Assembly: GCF_001718315.1 (NCBI RefSeq)
Contig: NZ_CP013363.1
Location: 930,001-994,000 of the forward strand
Length of the DNA stretch: 64,000 bases
Direction: 5' to 3'
DNA from: Burkholderia diffusa
Lineage (GTDB): Bacteria > Pseudomonadota > Gammaproteobacteria > Burkholderiales > Burkholderiaceae
Below, in pieces: positions 37,474-45,826 of this stretch. Each line of letters begins with the position of its first letter. Within the stretch, counting starts at the first letter, position 1. The position numbers were made by a program, and so were the translations under genes. The notes under the pieces are model-generated. The model made no database searches. It saw only the letters and a list, made by a program, of their open reading frames with translations, and was not told the DNA's origin.

Positions 37474-37497
37474 GAGTGGAGAAAGTGATGGTTCGTT

Positions 37498-38889
37498 ATG
37501 AATATGCCAATAACGCGCGATAAGAGCGCCGGCGGGGGAAGGAATACCGGGCAGCGTCCGCTGATTTACTGGACCCAGTCACCGTCCGTCATGCTGCGCA
37601 AGGAGCTTGCCCGGCGCGACTGGAAAGTGACGGTCGTTGCGCACGCAAGCGAAATGCGCGATACCTCCGGCGAAATCACCTGCGGCATCCTCGACCTGAG
37701 CGATGGCCACGCCGACGCGATCGGCAGCATCGCGTCGACCTGCGCGTCGATGCGCGATGTCGTATGGGTTGCGCTCGTCGAAACAGGTCAGACCGCCTCG
37801 CCGACCGTGCGCGCGTTACTGCGCGACTATTGCTTCGACTACATCACGTTGCCCGCGTCACACCAGCGAATTGCCGATACGGTCGGCCATGCGTATGGAA
37901 TGGAATGCCTGTTCGCGCGCGACCGCGAAGCCCTCGAATCGCGGGAGCACGGCATCGTCGGCACCTGCAGCGCGATGCTGAGGCTGTTCGATACGGTGCG
38001 GCGCTTCGCGCGCACCGATGCGCCGGTGTTCGTGTTCGGCGAAACGGGAACCGGCAAGGAGCTGACGGCCGTCGCGATCCATCGCCATTCGGAACGGCGC
38101 AACGGCCCGTTCGTCGCGGTCAACTGCGGTGCGATTCCGCCCCACCTGCTGCAATCGGAACTGTTCGGCTACGAGCGCGGTGCATTCACGGGCGCGAACG
38201 CACGCAAGATCGGCTACGTCGAGGCCGCGAACGGCGGCACGCTGCTGCTCGACGAAATCGGCGATCTGCCTCACGAGAGCCAGGCGAGCCTGCTGCGCTT
38301 CCTGCAAGAGCGTGCGATTCATCGCCTCGGCGGCAGCGATCCGGTGCCGGTCGACGTGCGGGTCGTCTCCGCGACGCATGTCGACCTGCGTGAAGCGATG
38401 GAAAAAGGGCGTTTCCGCGCGGACTTGTTCCATCGTCTTTGCGTGATGCGCATCGATCAGCCGCCGCTGCGTGCGCGCGGCAAGGACATCGAACTGCTCG
38501 CGCATCACATGCTGGAACGCTTTCGTGGCGACGCGCGTCATCGCGTGCGCGGCTTCTCGACCGATGCGATCACGGCGCTCTACAAGCACGATTGGCCGGG
38601 CAATGTCCGCGAACTGATCAACCGTGTGCGGCGTGCGGTCGTGATGACGGAAGGGCGCCTGATCACCGCGCAGGACCTGGAGCTCGAATACTGTCTCGAC
38701 GCGGCGTCGCCGTCCGTTGCCGATATCCGCAAGTCGATCGAACGTGAAGCGATCGAAACCGCGCTGCTGCGCACACGCGGACGTGTCGCCGCTTCCGCGC
38801 GCGAGCTCGGCGTATCGCGTGCAACGCTCTATCGCTGGATGGAAGCGTACGGAATCGAGCGGCCGCGCGGCACGGGATCGTCGGACTGA
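37498..38889 (+). CDS. berB: Sigma54-dependent enhancer-binding protein (BerB-like)
   Basis: RpoN activator of 463 residues. The N-terminal 140 residues resemble a receiver-like domain (CGILDLSDG, VVWVALVE, YITLPAS) but lack a clear acidic pocket and phospho-acceptor, as in FleQ. The AAA+ domain is complete: Walker A GETGTGKE (181-188), GAFTGA loop (228-233), Walker B LLLDEIGDL (249-257) and the arginine-finger region FRADLFHRL. A Fis-type helix-turn-helix ends the protein (VAASARELGVSRATLYRWM). From memory, B. cenocepacia BerB binds c-di-GMP and drives RpoN-dependent berA transcription; position beside the EPS cluster and the -24/-12 site at 46552 agree. The symbol rests on context. Start 37498 (or ATG 37504). 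Confidence 0.8.
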   Translation: MNMPITRDKSAGGGRNTGQRPLIYWTQSPSVMLRKELARRDWKVTVVAHASEMRDTSGEITCGILDLSDGHADAIGSIASTCASMRDVVWVALVETGQTASPTVRALLRDYCFDYITLPASHQRIADTVGHAYGMECLFARDREALESREHGIVGTCSAMLRLFDTVRRFARTDAPVFVFGETGTGKELTAVAIHRHSERRNGPFVAVNCGAIPPHLLQSELFGYERGAFTGANARKIGYVEAANGGTLLLDEIGDLPHESQASLLRFLQERAIHRLGGSDPVPVDVRVVSATHVDLREAMEKGRFRADLFHRLCVMRIDQPPLRARGKDIELLAHHMLERFRGDARHRVRGFSTDAITALYKHDWPGNVRELINRVRRAVVMTEGRLITAQDLELEYCLDAASPSVADIRKSIEREAIETALLRTRGRVAASARELGVSRATLYRWMEAYGIERPRGTGSSD

Positions 38890-38933
38890 CGTGTGCGGCG
38901 CGGCCGTGCAACCGCGTGCGCGGTCCCGCCGCG

Positions 38934-41408
38934 TCAGCCGGCCAACGTGGCGCGCACGGTTCGTGCGGCGTTGACCGCGCGGATCGCCACGGTCGGTGGC
39001 GCGCCGGCGGCCGGATGCTCGCCGGCGCTATCCAGCGGCACGAGCGCGACGCGTGCCGGCGTGCCGGGCGCGAGATCGAACCAGTCGTCGCGCGGCACGA
39101 AGCCCGGTGCGTCGATCTGCACGTGACGCGCGACGTGGCGCGTACCGATGTCGACATGCCACGTGTCGCCGGTGCGCGACACGCATGCCTCGATGCCGGG
39201 TTCGCGGCGGGCGAACACGGCCGGGTGCGTGCGGGACGGGAAGTAGAAAGCTTGCGACAGCAGCGTGCCGTCCTCGGTGCGCAGCGTCGCGACGACGGTA
39301 TCGTGCTCGCACGGACCGAAGCGATACGCGTAGGTCCAATCGAAGAAGCGGCCGAGCAAATCGGCCGAATCGAGCCGCACCGCATCGTGCGCGGCCAGCC
39401 GGACCGGCCCGCCGGCCCGCGCGACCGGCGTGCGGCCGTCGCGCAGCGCGACCAGCTCGACGGCCGCCGACAGCGGGGCCGGTCGCTCGTTGATCACGTG
39501 CACGTCGAGCCCGTTCAGCCCTTCGTCGACAAGCAGGACCTGCACCGGTTGAAGTACCTGGCGCAGCGCATACCATGCCGATTTCGGCCGATGCGTCGCA
39601 TCGAGCAATCCCCATCCCGCGCCCGCCATCACGTCCTGGAACTGCCAGACGAGCGCGCCCGCGCAGCGTGAGCCGGTGCGCCGCCATTCGGAGAACGTGT
39701 CGCGCATCAGGTCCGCGATCACTGCGCGCGACAGCTCGAAATAACGCGACGGGTCCTCGCGTCGCAGGCGGTCGGGTGCCACGTCGTACAGCGTGTGCAG
39801 ATAGTGATCCCGAATATCGTCGAAATCCCATGACGAGCCGGGATCGCGCGGCACGGCCGCTTTCCAGCGCGGCTCATGGACGCCCGGCCAGCCGAGGCTG
39901 GCGAGCATCGCATCGCACGGCACGTTCGCGAACGCGAGGCATTCGCTTGCGAAGCGCACGTCGGCGCGACGTGCGTCGTCGAGCGGGCGAAGATACGCGC
40001 CGACGCCGTAGTAGTGGGACACGCGTTCGCGTGGCATGAACGGCAGCACGCCGCCGTCGGGCGAGTCGGGGACGTAAGGCGTGTCGGGCCGTCGCGCGGC
40101 CGCATGGCCGGCGAGGCGCTCGGCGGTCAGTTCGAGGAAGCGCTGTTTCGGCCCGAGCCCCGACATCGCGGCCTGTTGCGCGATCTCGCTGCCGCCGCAC
40201 AGCACGGCGAGCGATGGCGATGCGCGGTGGCGCGTGAGGAACTGTTCGACTTCGCGATCGACCGCGTCCGCGAACGCGCGATCGTCGAGCGCGTAGTCGA
40301 AGTTCGCAAACATGAAGTCCTGCCAGACCAGCAGGCCGAGCCGGTCGCACCACGCGTGGAATGCGTCGGCCTCGTACGTCATCGTGCCGCCGACGCGAAT
40401 CATGTTGAAGCCGGCGTCGCGCGCGTATCCGAGCAACCGGCCATAGGTTGCGTCATCCGCGTGCAGCGCGAGCGGCGCGGCGCTGCTCCAGCAAGCGCCG
40501 CGCGCGAACACGCGCACGCCGTTCACGCGCATCCCGAAGCCCTTGCCGTCGTCGCCCGCGTCCTGCTCGATCGTGCGAAAACCCGTCGCGCCGAGCGGCT
40601 GTCGATCGGCGCCGATGTGCAATGCAACGTCATAGAGCACCGGTTCGCCGTGCGTGTGCGGCCACCAGCGGCGCACGTTCGGTACCGCGACGCTTGCGTG
40701 CAGCCGATTGGCGCCGCTTCGCTCGAGCGTCGCGTGGTGCTCGCCGCACGACAGCCGGGCCGCGAACGCATCGGGCAACGGCTCCGCGAACGCGAGTTCC
40801 GCGTCGAGCCAGCCGGTGTCGCCGTCGATGCGCGCATGCAGGTCGCGATGAACGAGAACGGGACCATTGGCCGGATCGAGCACGTCCAAGGGCCGCCACG
40901 GTCCGGTCGGCACGCAGCGCGGAAACCAGCCGGACATGTGCCCGAGCAGCGACGTGCGAACGGTGCGCAGCGTCGCCGGTTCGGCCAGCCGCGTGCGCCA
41001 GCGTGCGCGGCGAAGTGCGCGCACGTCGCGCAGGTGCGGTGCGAGGGCGCGGAAGCAGACCGTCAGCCGGTGCGTGCCGTCGAGCGACACGGGTACGTCG
41101 TGCGCGACGAACATGCTGTCGGAGCGCAGGATCGGCGTGTCGTCGAGCCATGCCTCGGCGAGTGTCGCGAGGCCGTGAAAGCGCAGCATGCGCGGCCCGT
41201 GCCCACGCAGTTCGACGCGATACCAGTGGTCGCGCTCGTCGAGCGACGCCGTATCGTCGCGCCGTCCGGCCAGCGCGAGCGCTAGTGCGACCGTGCCGGG
41301 GACGGGGGCGGCGATCCAGCCGTCGGCGGGAAGATCGAGCGGCCCGCGCGCGGCGCCCGCGGCCGTGGCGAGCATCGACCACGCGAGCGCGGCGTGCGTG
41401 CGTATCAC
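38934..41408 (-). CDS. Glycoside hydrolase family 2 (beta-mannosidase-like)
   Basis: Cytoplasmic (no signal peptide) GH2 enzyme of 824 residues from GTG 41408, which overlaps the upstream stop by four bases (GTGA). An N-terminal jelly-roll domain (about 1-190) precedes Ig-like and TIM-barrel domains. The barrel shows GFNMIRVGGTMTYEADAFHAWCDRLGLLVWQDFMFANFDY, the beta-mannosidase WQDFMF block. The acid/base Glu is in CGGSEIAQQ (NGNxE in typical enzymes) and the putative nucleophile Glu in RFASECLAF. The Asn/Gly changes around the acid/base make substrate inference uncertain. It ends a five-gene operon with an amino acid:carrier-protein ligase, so a glycosylated metabolite or polymer fragment may be its target. 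Confidence 0.82.
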   Translation of the reverse strand: MIRTHAALAWSMLATAAGAARGPLDLPADGWIAAPVPGTVALALALAGRRDDTASLDERDHWYRVELRGHGPRMLRFHGLATLAEAWLDDTPILRSDSMFVAHDVPVSLDGTHRLTVCFRALAPHLRDVRALRRARWRTRLAEPATLRTVRTSLLGHMSGWFPRCVPTGPWRPLDVLDPANGPVLVHRDLHARIDGDTGWLDAELAFAEPLPDAFAARLSCGEHHATLERSGANRLHASVAVPNVRRWWPHTHGEPVLYDVALHIGADRQPLGATGFRTIEQDAGDDGKGFGMRVNGVRVFARGACWSSAAPLALHADDATYGRLLGYARDAGFNMIRVGGTMTYEADAFHAWCDRLGLLVWQDFMFANFDYALDDRAFADAVDREVEQFLTRHRASPSLAVLCGGSEIAQQAAMSGLGPKQRFLELTAERLAGHAAARRPDTPYVPDSPDGGVLPFMPRERVSHYYGVGAYLRPLDDARRADVRFASECLAFANVPCDAMLASLGWPGVHEPRWKAAVPRDPGSSWDFDDIRDHYLHTLYDVAPDRLRREDPSRYFELSRAVIADLMRDTFSEWRRTGSRCAGALVWQFQDVMAGAGWGLLDATHRPKSAWYALRQVLQPVQVLLVDEGLNGLDVHVINERPAPLSAAVELVALRDGRTPVARAGGPVRLAAHDAVRLDSADLLGRFFDWTYAYRFGPCEHDTVVATLRTEDGTLLSQAFYFPSRTHPAVFARREPGIEACVSRTGDTWHVDIGTRHVARHVQIDAPGFVPRDDWFDLAPGTPARVALVPLDSAGEHPAAGAPPTVAIRAVNAARTVRATLAG

Positions 41409-42460
41409 CGCATCAACGGCACGGGGGCCGCCTCGATTCGAACGGGTACCGCGTGCTGAAGCGGCGCGGTGATCTGCCGCGCGCACTCGATCAGGTCGGC
41501 GTAAGCCGCTTCGATCGCTTCGAGCGTCGCGTCGCCGCGCTCTTCCTTGCCGCGCGCGCAGGCCCGCGCCAGCCGGAACTCAAGCACCATCGCTTCGGAC
41601 GCGATGCGGTCGCAGGCGCTACGAATCTCGGCGAACGGGCCGACGCAGCCGCTCGCCTGCAGCCACCGCGCGTAATGGCCGAACAGTTCGAAGTTCGCGC
41701 CGAGTTGCCGCACAGAATTGAACGAATACGCGTGGAAGCGTTCGAGCGGCGAGTCGGCGAGCGATTTCGCGTCGATCTGCAACTGGCGCCGGAACGCCGT
41801 GACCGGATTGACGATCGGCAGGCGGCGCAGATGGCGTTGCAACGAGGCGAGCGAGGCTTCGCACAGCGCGCGCTCGTCGAGCGGCGCGAAGCGCCGCTTC
41901 GCGCACTCGACATACGGCGGCAGCGGCATTGGCGAAGAGCCGCCGACGAGGCCGTTGTAGTCGAAATCCTCGGCCACGTAATAGCCGCTGTTGTGGAAGT
42001 AGCCGATCTGGCGGCGCGCGCGATCGATCGAGTCGACCCCGATCGTCGTCTTCGTGTGCTGCGTGCGGTAGCTGCTGCCGCGCGTGTCCGGCAGGAACCA
42101 TGCGTCGACCTCGACGATCATCAGGTGACCGCGCGCGATTTGCGTCTCGATGTGTTGCTCGAGCGGCTCGTAGATCGAGTGTTCCTGCACGACGATGCCG
42201 TAGAGCCGCTCCAGTTCGTCGTGCGGAAACTTGAAGAACGTGAACTGGTCGCCCTCGAAATCGAGCGCGATCGTAAACGGCAGAGCCGCGTACGGATTGA
42301 GGCCCCACCACCGGAGCACCTCGAGCCACATGTCGACGTAGCAGTTGGTCTGCTTCCAGACCATCTCCTGACTGTGCAGCGGGTGCGACCGGTAGTGGCG
42401 TGCGCGGTGGCGCACGTCCTCGAACGACGCATCCTCGCCGTCGCGGGACACGAATTTCAT
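41405..42460 (-). CDS. DUF1839 family protein (putative aminoacyl-carrier-protein partner)
   Basis: Protein of 351 residues, no signal or membrane segment. It opens MKFVSRDGEDASFEDVRHRA and has conserved-looking blocks QTNCYVDMWLEVLRWWGLNP, DFEGDQFTFFKFPHDELERL and EVDAWFLPDTRGSSYRTQHT, with Cys42, Asp and His residues that could be catalytic. DUF1839 genes are known next to amino acid:carrier-protein ligase genes in rhizobia and others. A transferase that moves the amino acid from the carrier protein to an acceptor is a reasonable guess but unproven. It overlaps both neighbours by four bases (ATGA upstream, GTGA downstream), so stoichiometric expression is likely. Confidence 0.8.
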   Translation of the reverse strand: MKFVSRDGEDASFEDVRHRARHYRSHPLHSQEMVWKQTNCYVDMWLEVLRWWGLNPYAALPFTIALDFEGDQFTFFKFPHDELERLYGIVVQEHSIYEPLEQHIETQIARGHLMIVEVDAWFLPDTRGSSYRTQHTKTTIGVDSIDRARRQIGYFHNSGYYVAEDFDYNGLVGGSSPMPLPPYVECAKRRFAPLDERALCEASLASLQRHLRRLPIVNPVTAFRRQLQIDAKSLADSPLERFHAYSFNSVRQLGANFELFGHYARWLQASGCVGPFAEIRSACDRIASEAMVLEFRLARACARGKEERGDATLEAIEAAYADLIECARQITAPLQHAVPVRIEAAPVPLMR

Positions 42461-43434
42461 CGCGTGCCCCACAGCACGTCGCGAACGTCGGCCGGCCATG
42501 CGTCGATGTCGAAACCATGATGACGGAACAGCGCGAGCGTCAGCCGCTCGAGGCCGAAGCCGACACAGCCCGTGTGCGCGACGTCGCCAGTCGCGGTGCG
42601 GATGTCCCACAGCAACCCGAAGTGATCCATGTGGTAGTTGAAGCTCAGGCACGCGGTCTGGCGATCGTCGTGCTCGATCGGAATCAGCAGCTCGAACTTC
42701 AGGTTCTGCTCGCGCTGGCTGTTCGCGACGATCTTGCCGCCGCGGCCGAAGAATGGATCGTTCGCGAGATCGATCGCGTTCGGCAGCCGCAGCGCCTCGA
42801 TCATCCGCGTGCCGCGCTCCATCCACGTCGCGCGGAACGCAACGATCTGCTCGGGCGTGCCGATCCGCACGTATTCACGCATCCGGAACAGCTGCATGCG
42901 GGTCGGGTCGAGCGACGGCTCGTGGCGAAAGCAATACGAGAACACGTCGACGATGCGGCCTTCGTCGGGCAGCGCACCCGCGCGCGCGACGACCGGATAG
43001 ACCGGGTAGCAGGCGGCCGGCGTCATCACGACGTAAGTCGGCTTCTGGCTTTCGGTCCAGTCCTCGCCTCGGTCGAGGCACTGCAGAACGCGCTGATGCC
43101 GCTGCTCATCGCCGCGGAACGCATGCACGCTGCCCGCGAGTTGCGGGAAGCTCTTCATGTATTCGCTGCGCTCGAACTCGATGCGGCTCATCGCCGGCGG
43201 GAAGCGCAGCACCTCGGCCTGCTGATCGGCGCCGAGGCGCGTGACGAAGGCGTCGAGTGCCTCGACGACGCGCTCGAATCGCTCGCTGCGGCCGAACAGG
43301 CCCTGGATGCCGGTCGACACGAGCAGGCCCGCATCGATCAGCTCGTCGCGCAGCGGATTGGTACCCGCGCGGTCGAGCGGCGCGTCCGACAGGGCGGCGG
43401 TGTTGGCGGAGGGCACGGAGAGGCGGTCGTTCAC
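42457..43434 (-). CDS. Amino acid:[carrier protein] ligase (atypical SerRS homologue)
   Basis: Class II aminoacyl-tRNA-synthetase homologue that activates an amino acid with ATP and loads it on a carrier-protein phosphopantetheine instead of tRNA. It has 325 residues from GTG 43434 and lacks the SerRS tRNA-binding arm. Motif 2 is FRHEPS...FRMREY; motif 3 is GFGLER (Arg297). The zinc ligands of the Bradyrhizobium enzyme (Cys131, Glu176, Cys279) are present as Cys142, Glu187 and Cys290, the same spacing with an 11-residue offset. Known homologues prefer glycine or alanine; specificity here is not readable. The dedicated carrier is encoded two genes upstream. It overlaps both neighbours by four bases. 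Confidence 0.9.
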   Translation of the reverse strand: MNDRLSVPSANTAALSDAPLDRAGTNPLRDELIDAGLLVSTGIQGLFGRSERFERVVEALDAFVTRLGADQQAEVLRFPPAMSRIEFERSEYMKSFPQLAGSVHAFRGDEQRHQRVLQCLDRGEDWTESQKPTYVVMTPAACYPVYPVVARAGALPDEGRIVDVFSYCFRHEPSLDPTRMQLFRMREYVRIGTPEQIVAFRATWMERGTRMIEALRLPNAIDLANDPFFGRGGKIVANSQREQNLKFELLIPIEHDDRQTACLSFNYHMDHFGLLWDIRTATGDVAHTGCVGFGLERLTLALFRHHGFDIDAWPADVRDVLWGTR

Positions 43435-44627
43435 GAATGTTTCTCCAGCGTCGCGGGACGCAATGCGAGCAGCAGGCTCGCGGTATTGGCGGCAATGCGG
43501 TCGTTGCTGATCATCAGCGGCGCCGCGTGCAGGTCGCGCAGGTGGCGGCCGATGCTGAACGGCGTGCCGTGCTTGTAGCCCGCCATCCCGCAGATCATCA
43601 TTGCCTGCTGTGCGACTTCGAGCGCGGTCGACGACACATAGGTCTTCAGCGTGTTGATCTCGGCGGCCCACGCCATGCTTGCCGACCACGAGCGGGGCGA
43701 CGCGCTGGCATGGAGGCGCAGTACGTTGTCGACGCGGGCCTGCATCGCCTGCATCAGCGCAAGCGATTCGGCGATGCGCCGTGACGCGGGCGACGGAGCG
43801 CCATCGGTCTGGCGCGCCTGCGCGCGGAAGAACTGATGCGCGCGATGGAACGCATCGCCGGCCACGCCGATCCACACCGCCGCCCACAGGATGTGCGAAA
43901 CCGGCACCATCGTCTGTTCGGCGATCTGCGCGAACGGCACGGGCAGGCATTGCTCGGTCGTGCCCAGCGCGTCGAGCACGAAGCCGTTGCTGCACGTCCC
44001 GCGCATGCCGAGCGTGTCCCATTCGCCGCGGCGCGTGAGCGTGTAGCCGTCGCGCAGCAGCGTGACGAGCACTTGCTCGGACGGCGGTGCATCGGCGTCG
44101 CGCCGCGCGGTCGCGAGGATGCCGTCCGCATAGTCGCCGTACGAGATCGTCGGCGCGGATTTGTGCAACCGGAATTCGCCGCCGTTGGTCTCGAGCGCGC
44201 ACTGGCTCGCGCGCAGGTTGCCGCCAACGCCATCTTCCGATGTCGCCGACGCGAGCAGCCACTGATGGCGCACGAGCTGTCGCAGGAACAGCTTGTGCCA
44301 GCCCTGGTCGGCCGCGTGATTGACGATGCAGGCGACCTGGATCTGGTGCATTGCGAACACCATCGCCGACGATGCGCAGGCCTGGCCGAGGATCGAGCAT
44401 GCCGATGCGATGTCGGCCAGCGACGCGCCGGCACCGCCGAGCTGAGCCGGGACCATTGCACTCAGCAGGCGGCGCGCGCGCATGGCCTCGATCGCTTCGA
44501 CAGGGCAGCGCGCATCGCGGTCAACCGCATCCGCGTGCTGGGCGGCGATTTGCGCGACTGCATGCGCAGCTTCGTCAAGCCGGCGTGCGTCGTCGTGGTC
44601 CGCGAGTTCGGGAAGCAGCGCGCTCAT
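43431..44627 (-). CDS. Acyl-CoA dehydrogenase-like flavoprotein
   Basis: Cytoplasmic flavoprotein of 398 residues with the three-domain acyl-CoA dehydrogenase fold: N-terminal helical domain (LLSAMVPAQLGGAGASLADIASA), middle beta domain (WLLASATSEDGVGGNL, HKSAPTISYGDYADGIL) and C-terminal helical domain (SIGRHLRDLHAAPLMISNDRI). The usual catalytic Glu is not evident at its normal place, resembling monooxygenase- or oxidase-type members that act on carrier-bound amino acyl groups. Placed between the ACP and the amino acid:ACP ligase genes with overlaps on both sides, it probably oxidises the carrier-bound amino acid. The start ATG 44627 overlaps the ACP stop. Confidence 0.82.
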   Translation of the reverse strand: MSALLPELADHDDARRLDEAAHAVAQIAAQHADAVDRDARCPVEAIEAMRARRLLSAMVPAQLGGAGASLADIASACSILGQACASSAMVFAMHQIQVACIVNHAADQGWHKLFLRQLVRHQWLLASATSEDGVGGNLRASQCALETNGGEFRLHKSAPTISYGDYADGILATARRDADAPPSEQVLVTLLRDGYTLTRRGEWDTLGMRGTCSNGFVLDALGTTEQCLPVPFAQIAEQTMVPVSHILWAAVWIGVAGDAFHRAHQFFRAQARQTDGAPSPASRRIAESLALMQAMQARVDNVLRLHASASPRSWSASMAWAAEINTLKTYVSSTALEVAQQAMMICGMAGYKHGTPFSIGRHLRDLHAAPLMISNDRIAANTASLLLALRPATLEKHS

Positions 44628-44875
44628 GCGGAATGCTCGGAGCGTTGCAGGGTCGCGATCGTGTCCGCGAGTGCGTCGATGCTGCGGAACAGATTGCGGT
44701 TCAGCATCTCGTCGGGAATCTCGATGTCGAACTGCTTCTCGATCGCGAGCATCAGCTGGATCGTGTCGAGCGACGAGAGGCCTGCTTCGTAAAGGTCGTC
44801 CCCGTCACCGATCGAATCGATCGCGGTTTCGAGGTGGGCGACGTGCTTGAGGATGGTTCTGATTTCGTTTTTCAC
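44624..44875 (-). CDS. Acyl/aminoacyl carrier protein
   Basis: Carrier protein of 83 residues from GTG 44875 with GGAG eight bases upstream; an ATG 20 codons earlier lacks one. It has an acidic four-helix ACP pattern with the phosphopantetheine site in AGLSSLDTIQL, where Ser35 replaces the usual D-S-L context with S-S-L, as in carriers of aminoacyl-CP systems. The IEKQFDIEIPDEML helix follows. It is the first gene of the five-gene overlapping operon, so it is the likely substrate of the ligase downstream. No phosphopantetheinyl transferase gene is in this window. Confidence 0.88.
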   Translation of the reverse strand: MKNEIRTILKHVAHLETAIDSIGDGDDLYEAGLSSLDTIQLMLAIEKQFDIEIPDEMLNRNLFRSIDALADTIATLQRSEHSA

Positions 44876-44948
44876 GTGCTGCTCCGGCGTGTGTGGTGTC
44901 GTCCGCATGGGCGGACGCGCGCAGCGCGCTGACATCCCCCCGGCAGTC

Positions 44949-44997
44949 CGGCATCAGTAGACCATTCGCAAGCACGGCGTTCTGTTCGCCACCCTAC
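44949..44997 (-). promoter_or_regulatory. Promoter of the ACP operon with predicted CRP/FNR-type box
   Basis: On the minus strand GTAGGGTGGCGAAC (44997-44984) matches 12 of 14 bases of GTAGGCTCGCGAAC, the box reading toward wzx and the GT2 gene. TCTACT (44961-44956) is the -10, giving a box centre at -41.5, the same class II geometry. This predicts that the ACP operon and the exopolysaccharide promoters share one regulator. Confidence 0.5.
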
Positions 44998-45043
44998 AAT
45001 CGGCTGACTCGGATCGAACGCGCGCGCCGAAACGCCGTGCGCA

Positions 45044-45826
45044 TCACGCGCGTGCCGCTGCGCTCACGCTCGAATCGGCCGACAGGATGCGCTTCATCTC
45101 GTCGCGCACGATTGCGCGGCAGCCGCACGACATTTTCTCGAGGCCAGCGAGGTCGGCAAGCTCGATCGAGCTTCGGTACTGGCGGATCAGGCCGAGTTTC
45201 TGGATCTCGCCAGCCGCGTCCGTGACCGTCTCGCGCCGCACGCCGAGCATCTGCGCGAGCATGCTGTGGGTGACCTGGATCTCGATGCTGCGCGACCGGT
45301 CGTAGGCAAGCAGAAACCATCTGCATAACTGATGTTTGAGCACGTGATGGCGGCTGCAGAACGTGATCTGCGATACCTGGGCCATCAGCAGCCGCACGCA
45401 GACGAACACCAGATGACGAATCACCGGCGATGCATCGAACGCAGCAGTGAAGATGCGTCGGTCGAGCCGGTAGACGAAGCCGTCGCGGCATGCGACGGCG
45501 CGGCACGGCATCCGGCCGCTGCCGCCGATCACGTCGTCGCATACGACGCTCTCGCTGCCGATCTCGGCGACTTCCAGCGTCATGCCGCCGGACGATACGT
45601 ACTGCAGCGAAATCGCCGTCGTGACGGGCAGATAAACCGCAGTGAGCATTTCGCCGGGTTCGCACAGCACCTGGCCCGATTTCAGGTGAACGAGCTGAAG
45701 ATTGGCAATCAGCGTGGCGCGTTCATCGCGATCGAGGGCCGCGAGGAATCGGTTGGCGTCGAAGCTGTGGGAGAGCTCGATCATGCCGCTCGCGTGGGCG
45801 ACGGCGTCATTGGCCTGGAGGGTCAC
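45044..45826 (-). CDS. CRP/FNR-family regulator, paralogue of the BerA-like protein
   Basis: Regulator of 260 residues. The N-terminal cyclic-nucleotide-binding-like domain (about 25-150; KSGQVLCEPGEMLTAVYLPVTTAISLQYV) lacks the CRP cAMP motif. A long dimer helix follows (HHVLKHQLCRWFLLAYDRS), then a winged helix-turn-helix with QMLGVRRETVTDAAGEIQKLG. It closely parallels the protein encoded at 46745 (LGVRREGVTEAAGNLQEAG in the recognition helix), so the two could bind the same sites. Sequence between them is an AT-rich 0.9-kb divergent region. It lies 168 bp downstream of and convergent in layout with nothing; the ACP operon follows in the same direction, 168 bp away. The ligand is unknown. 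Confidence 0.85.
   Translation of the reverse strand: MTLQANDAVAHASGMIELSHSFDANRFLAALDRDERATLIANLQLVHLKSGQVLCEPGEMLTAVYLPVTTAISLQYVSSGGMTLEVAEIGSESVVCDDVIGGSGRMPCRAVACRDGFVYRLDRRIFTAAFDASPVIRHLVFVCVRLLMAQVSQITFCSRHHVLKHQLCRWFLLAYDRSRSIEIQVTHSMLAQMLGVRRETVTDAAGEIQKLGLIRQYRSSIELADLAGLEKMSCGCRAIVRDEMKRILSADSSVSAAARA

Larger units (their letters stand above)
36194..37497. other. Long gene-poor interval upstream of the sigma54 activator gene
   Basis: About 1.3 kb without an intact recognisable gene. Short frames such as one beginning LKIAFVHGGQ (near 36510) with continuation FGWRSQANAYRVADFL in another register hint at decayed coding sequence, but homology is not clear. An AT-richer patch at 37000-37150 may hold the activator gene's promoter. 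Two palindromes are listed separately. Confidence 0.3.
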
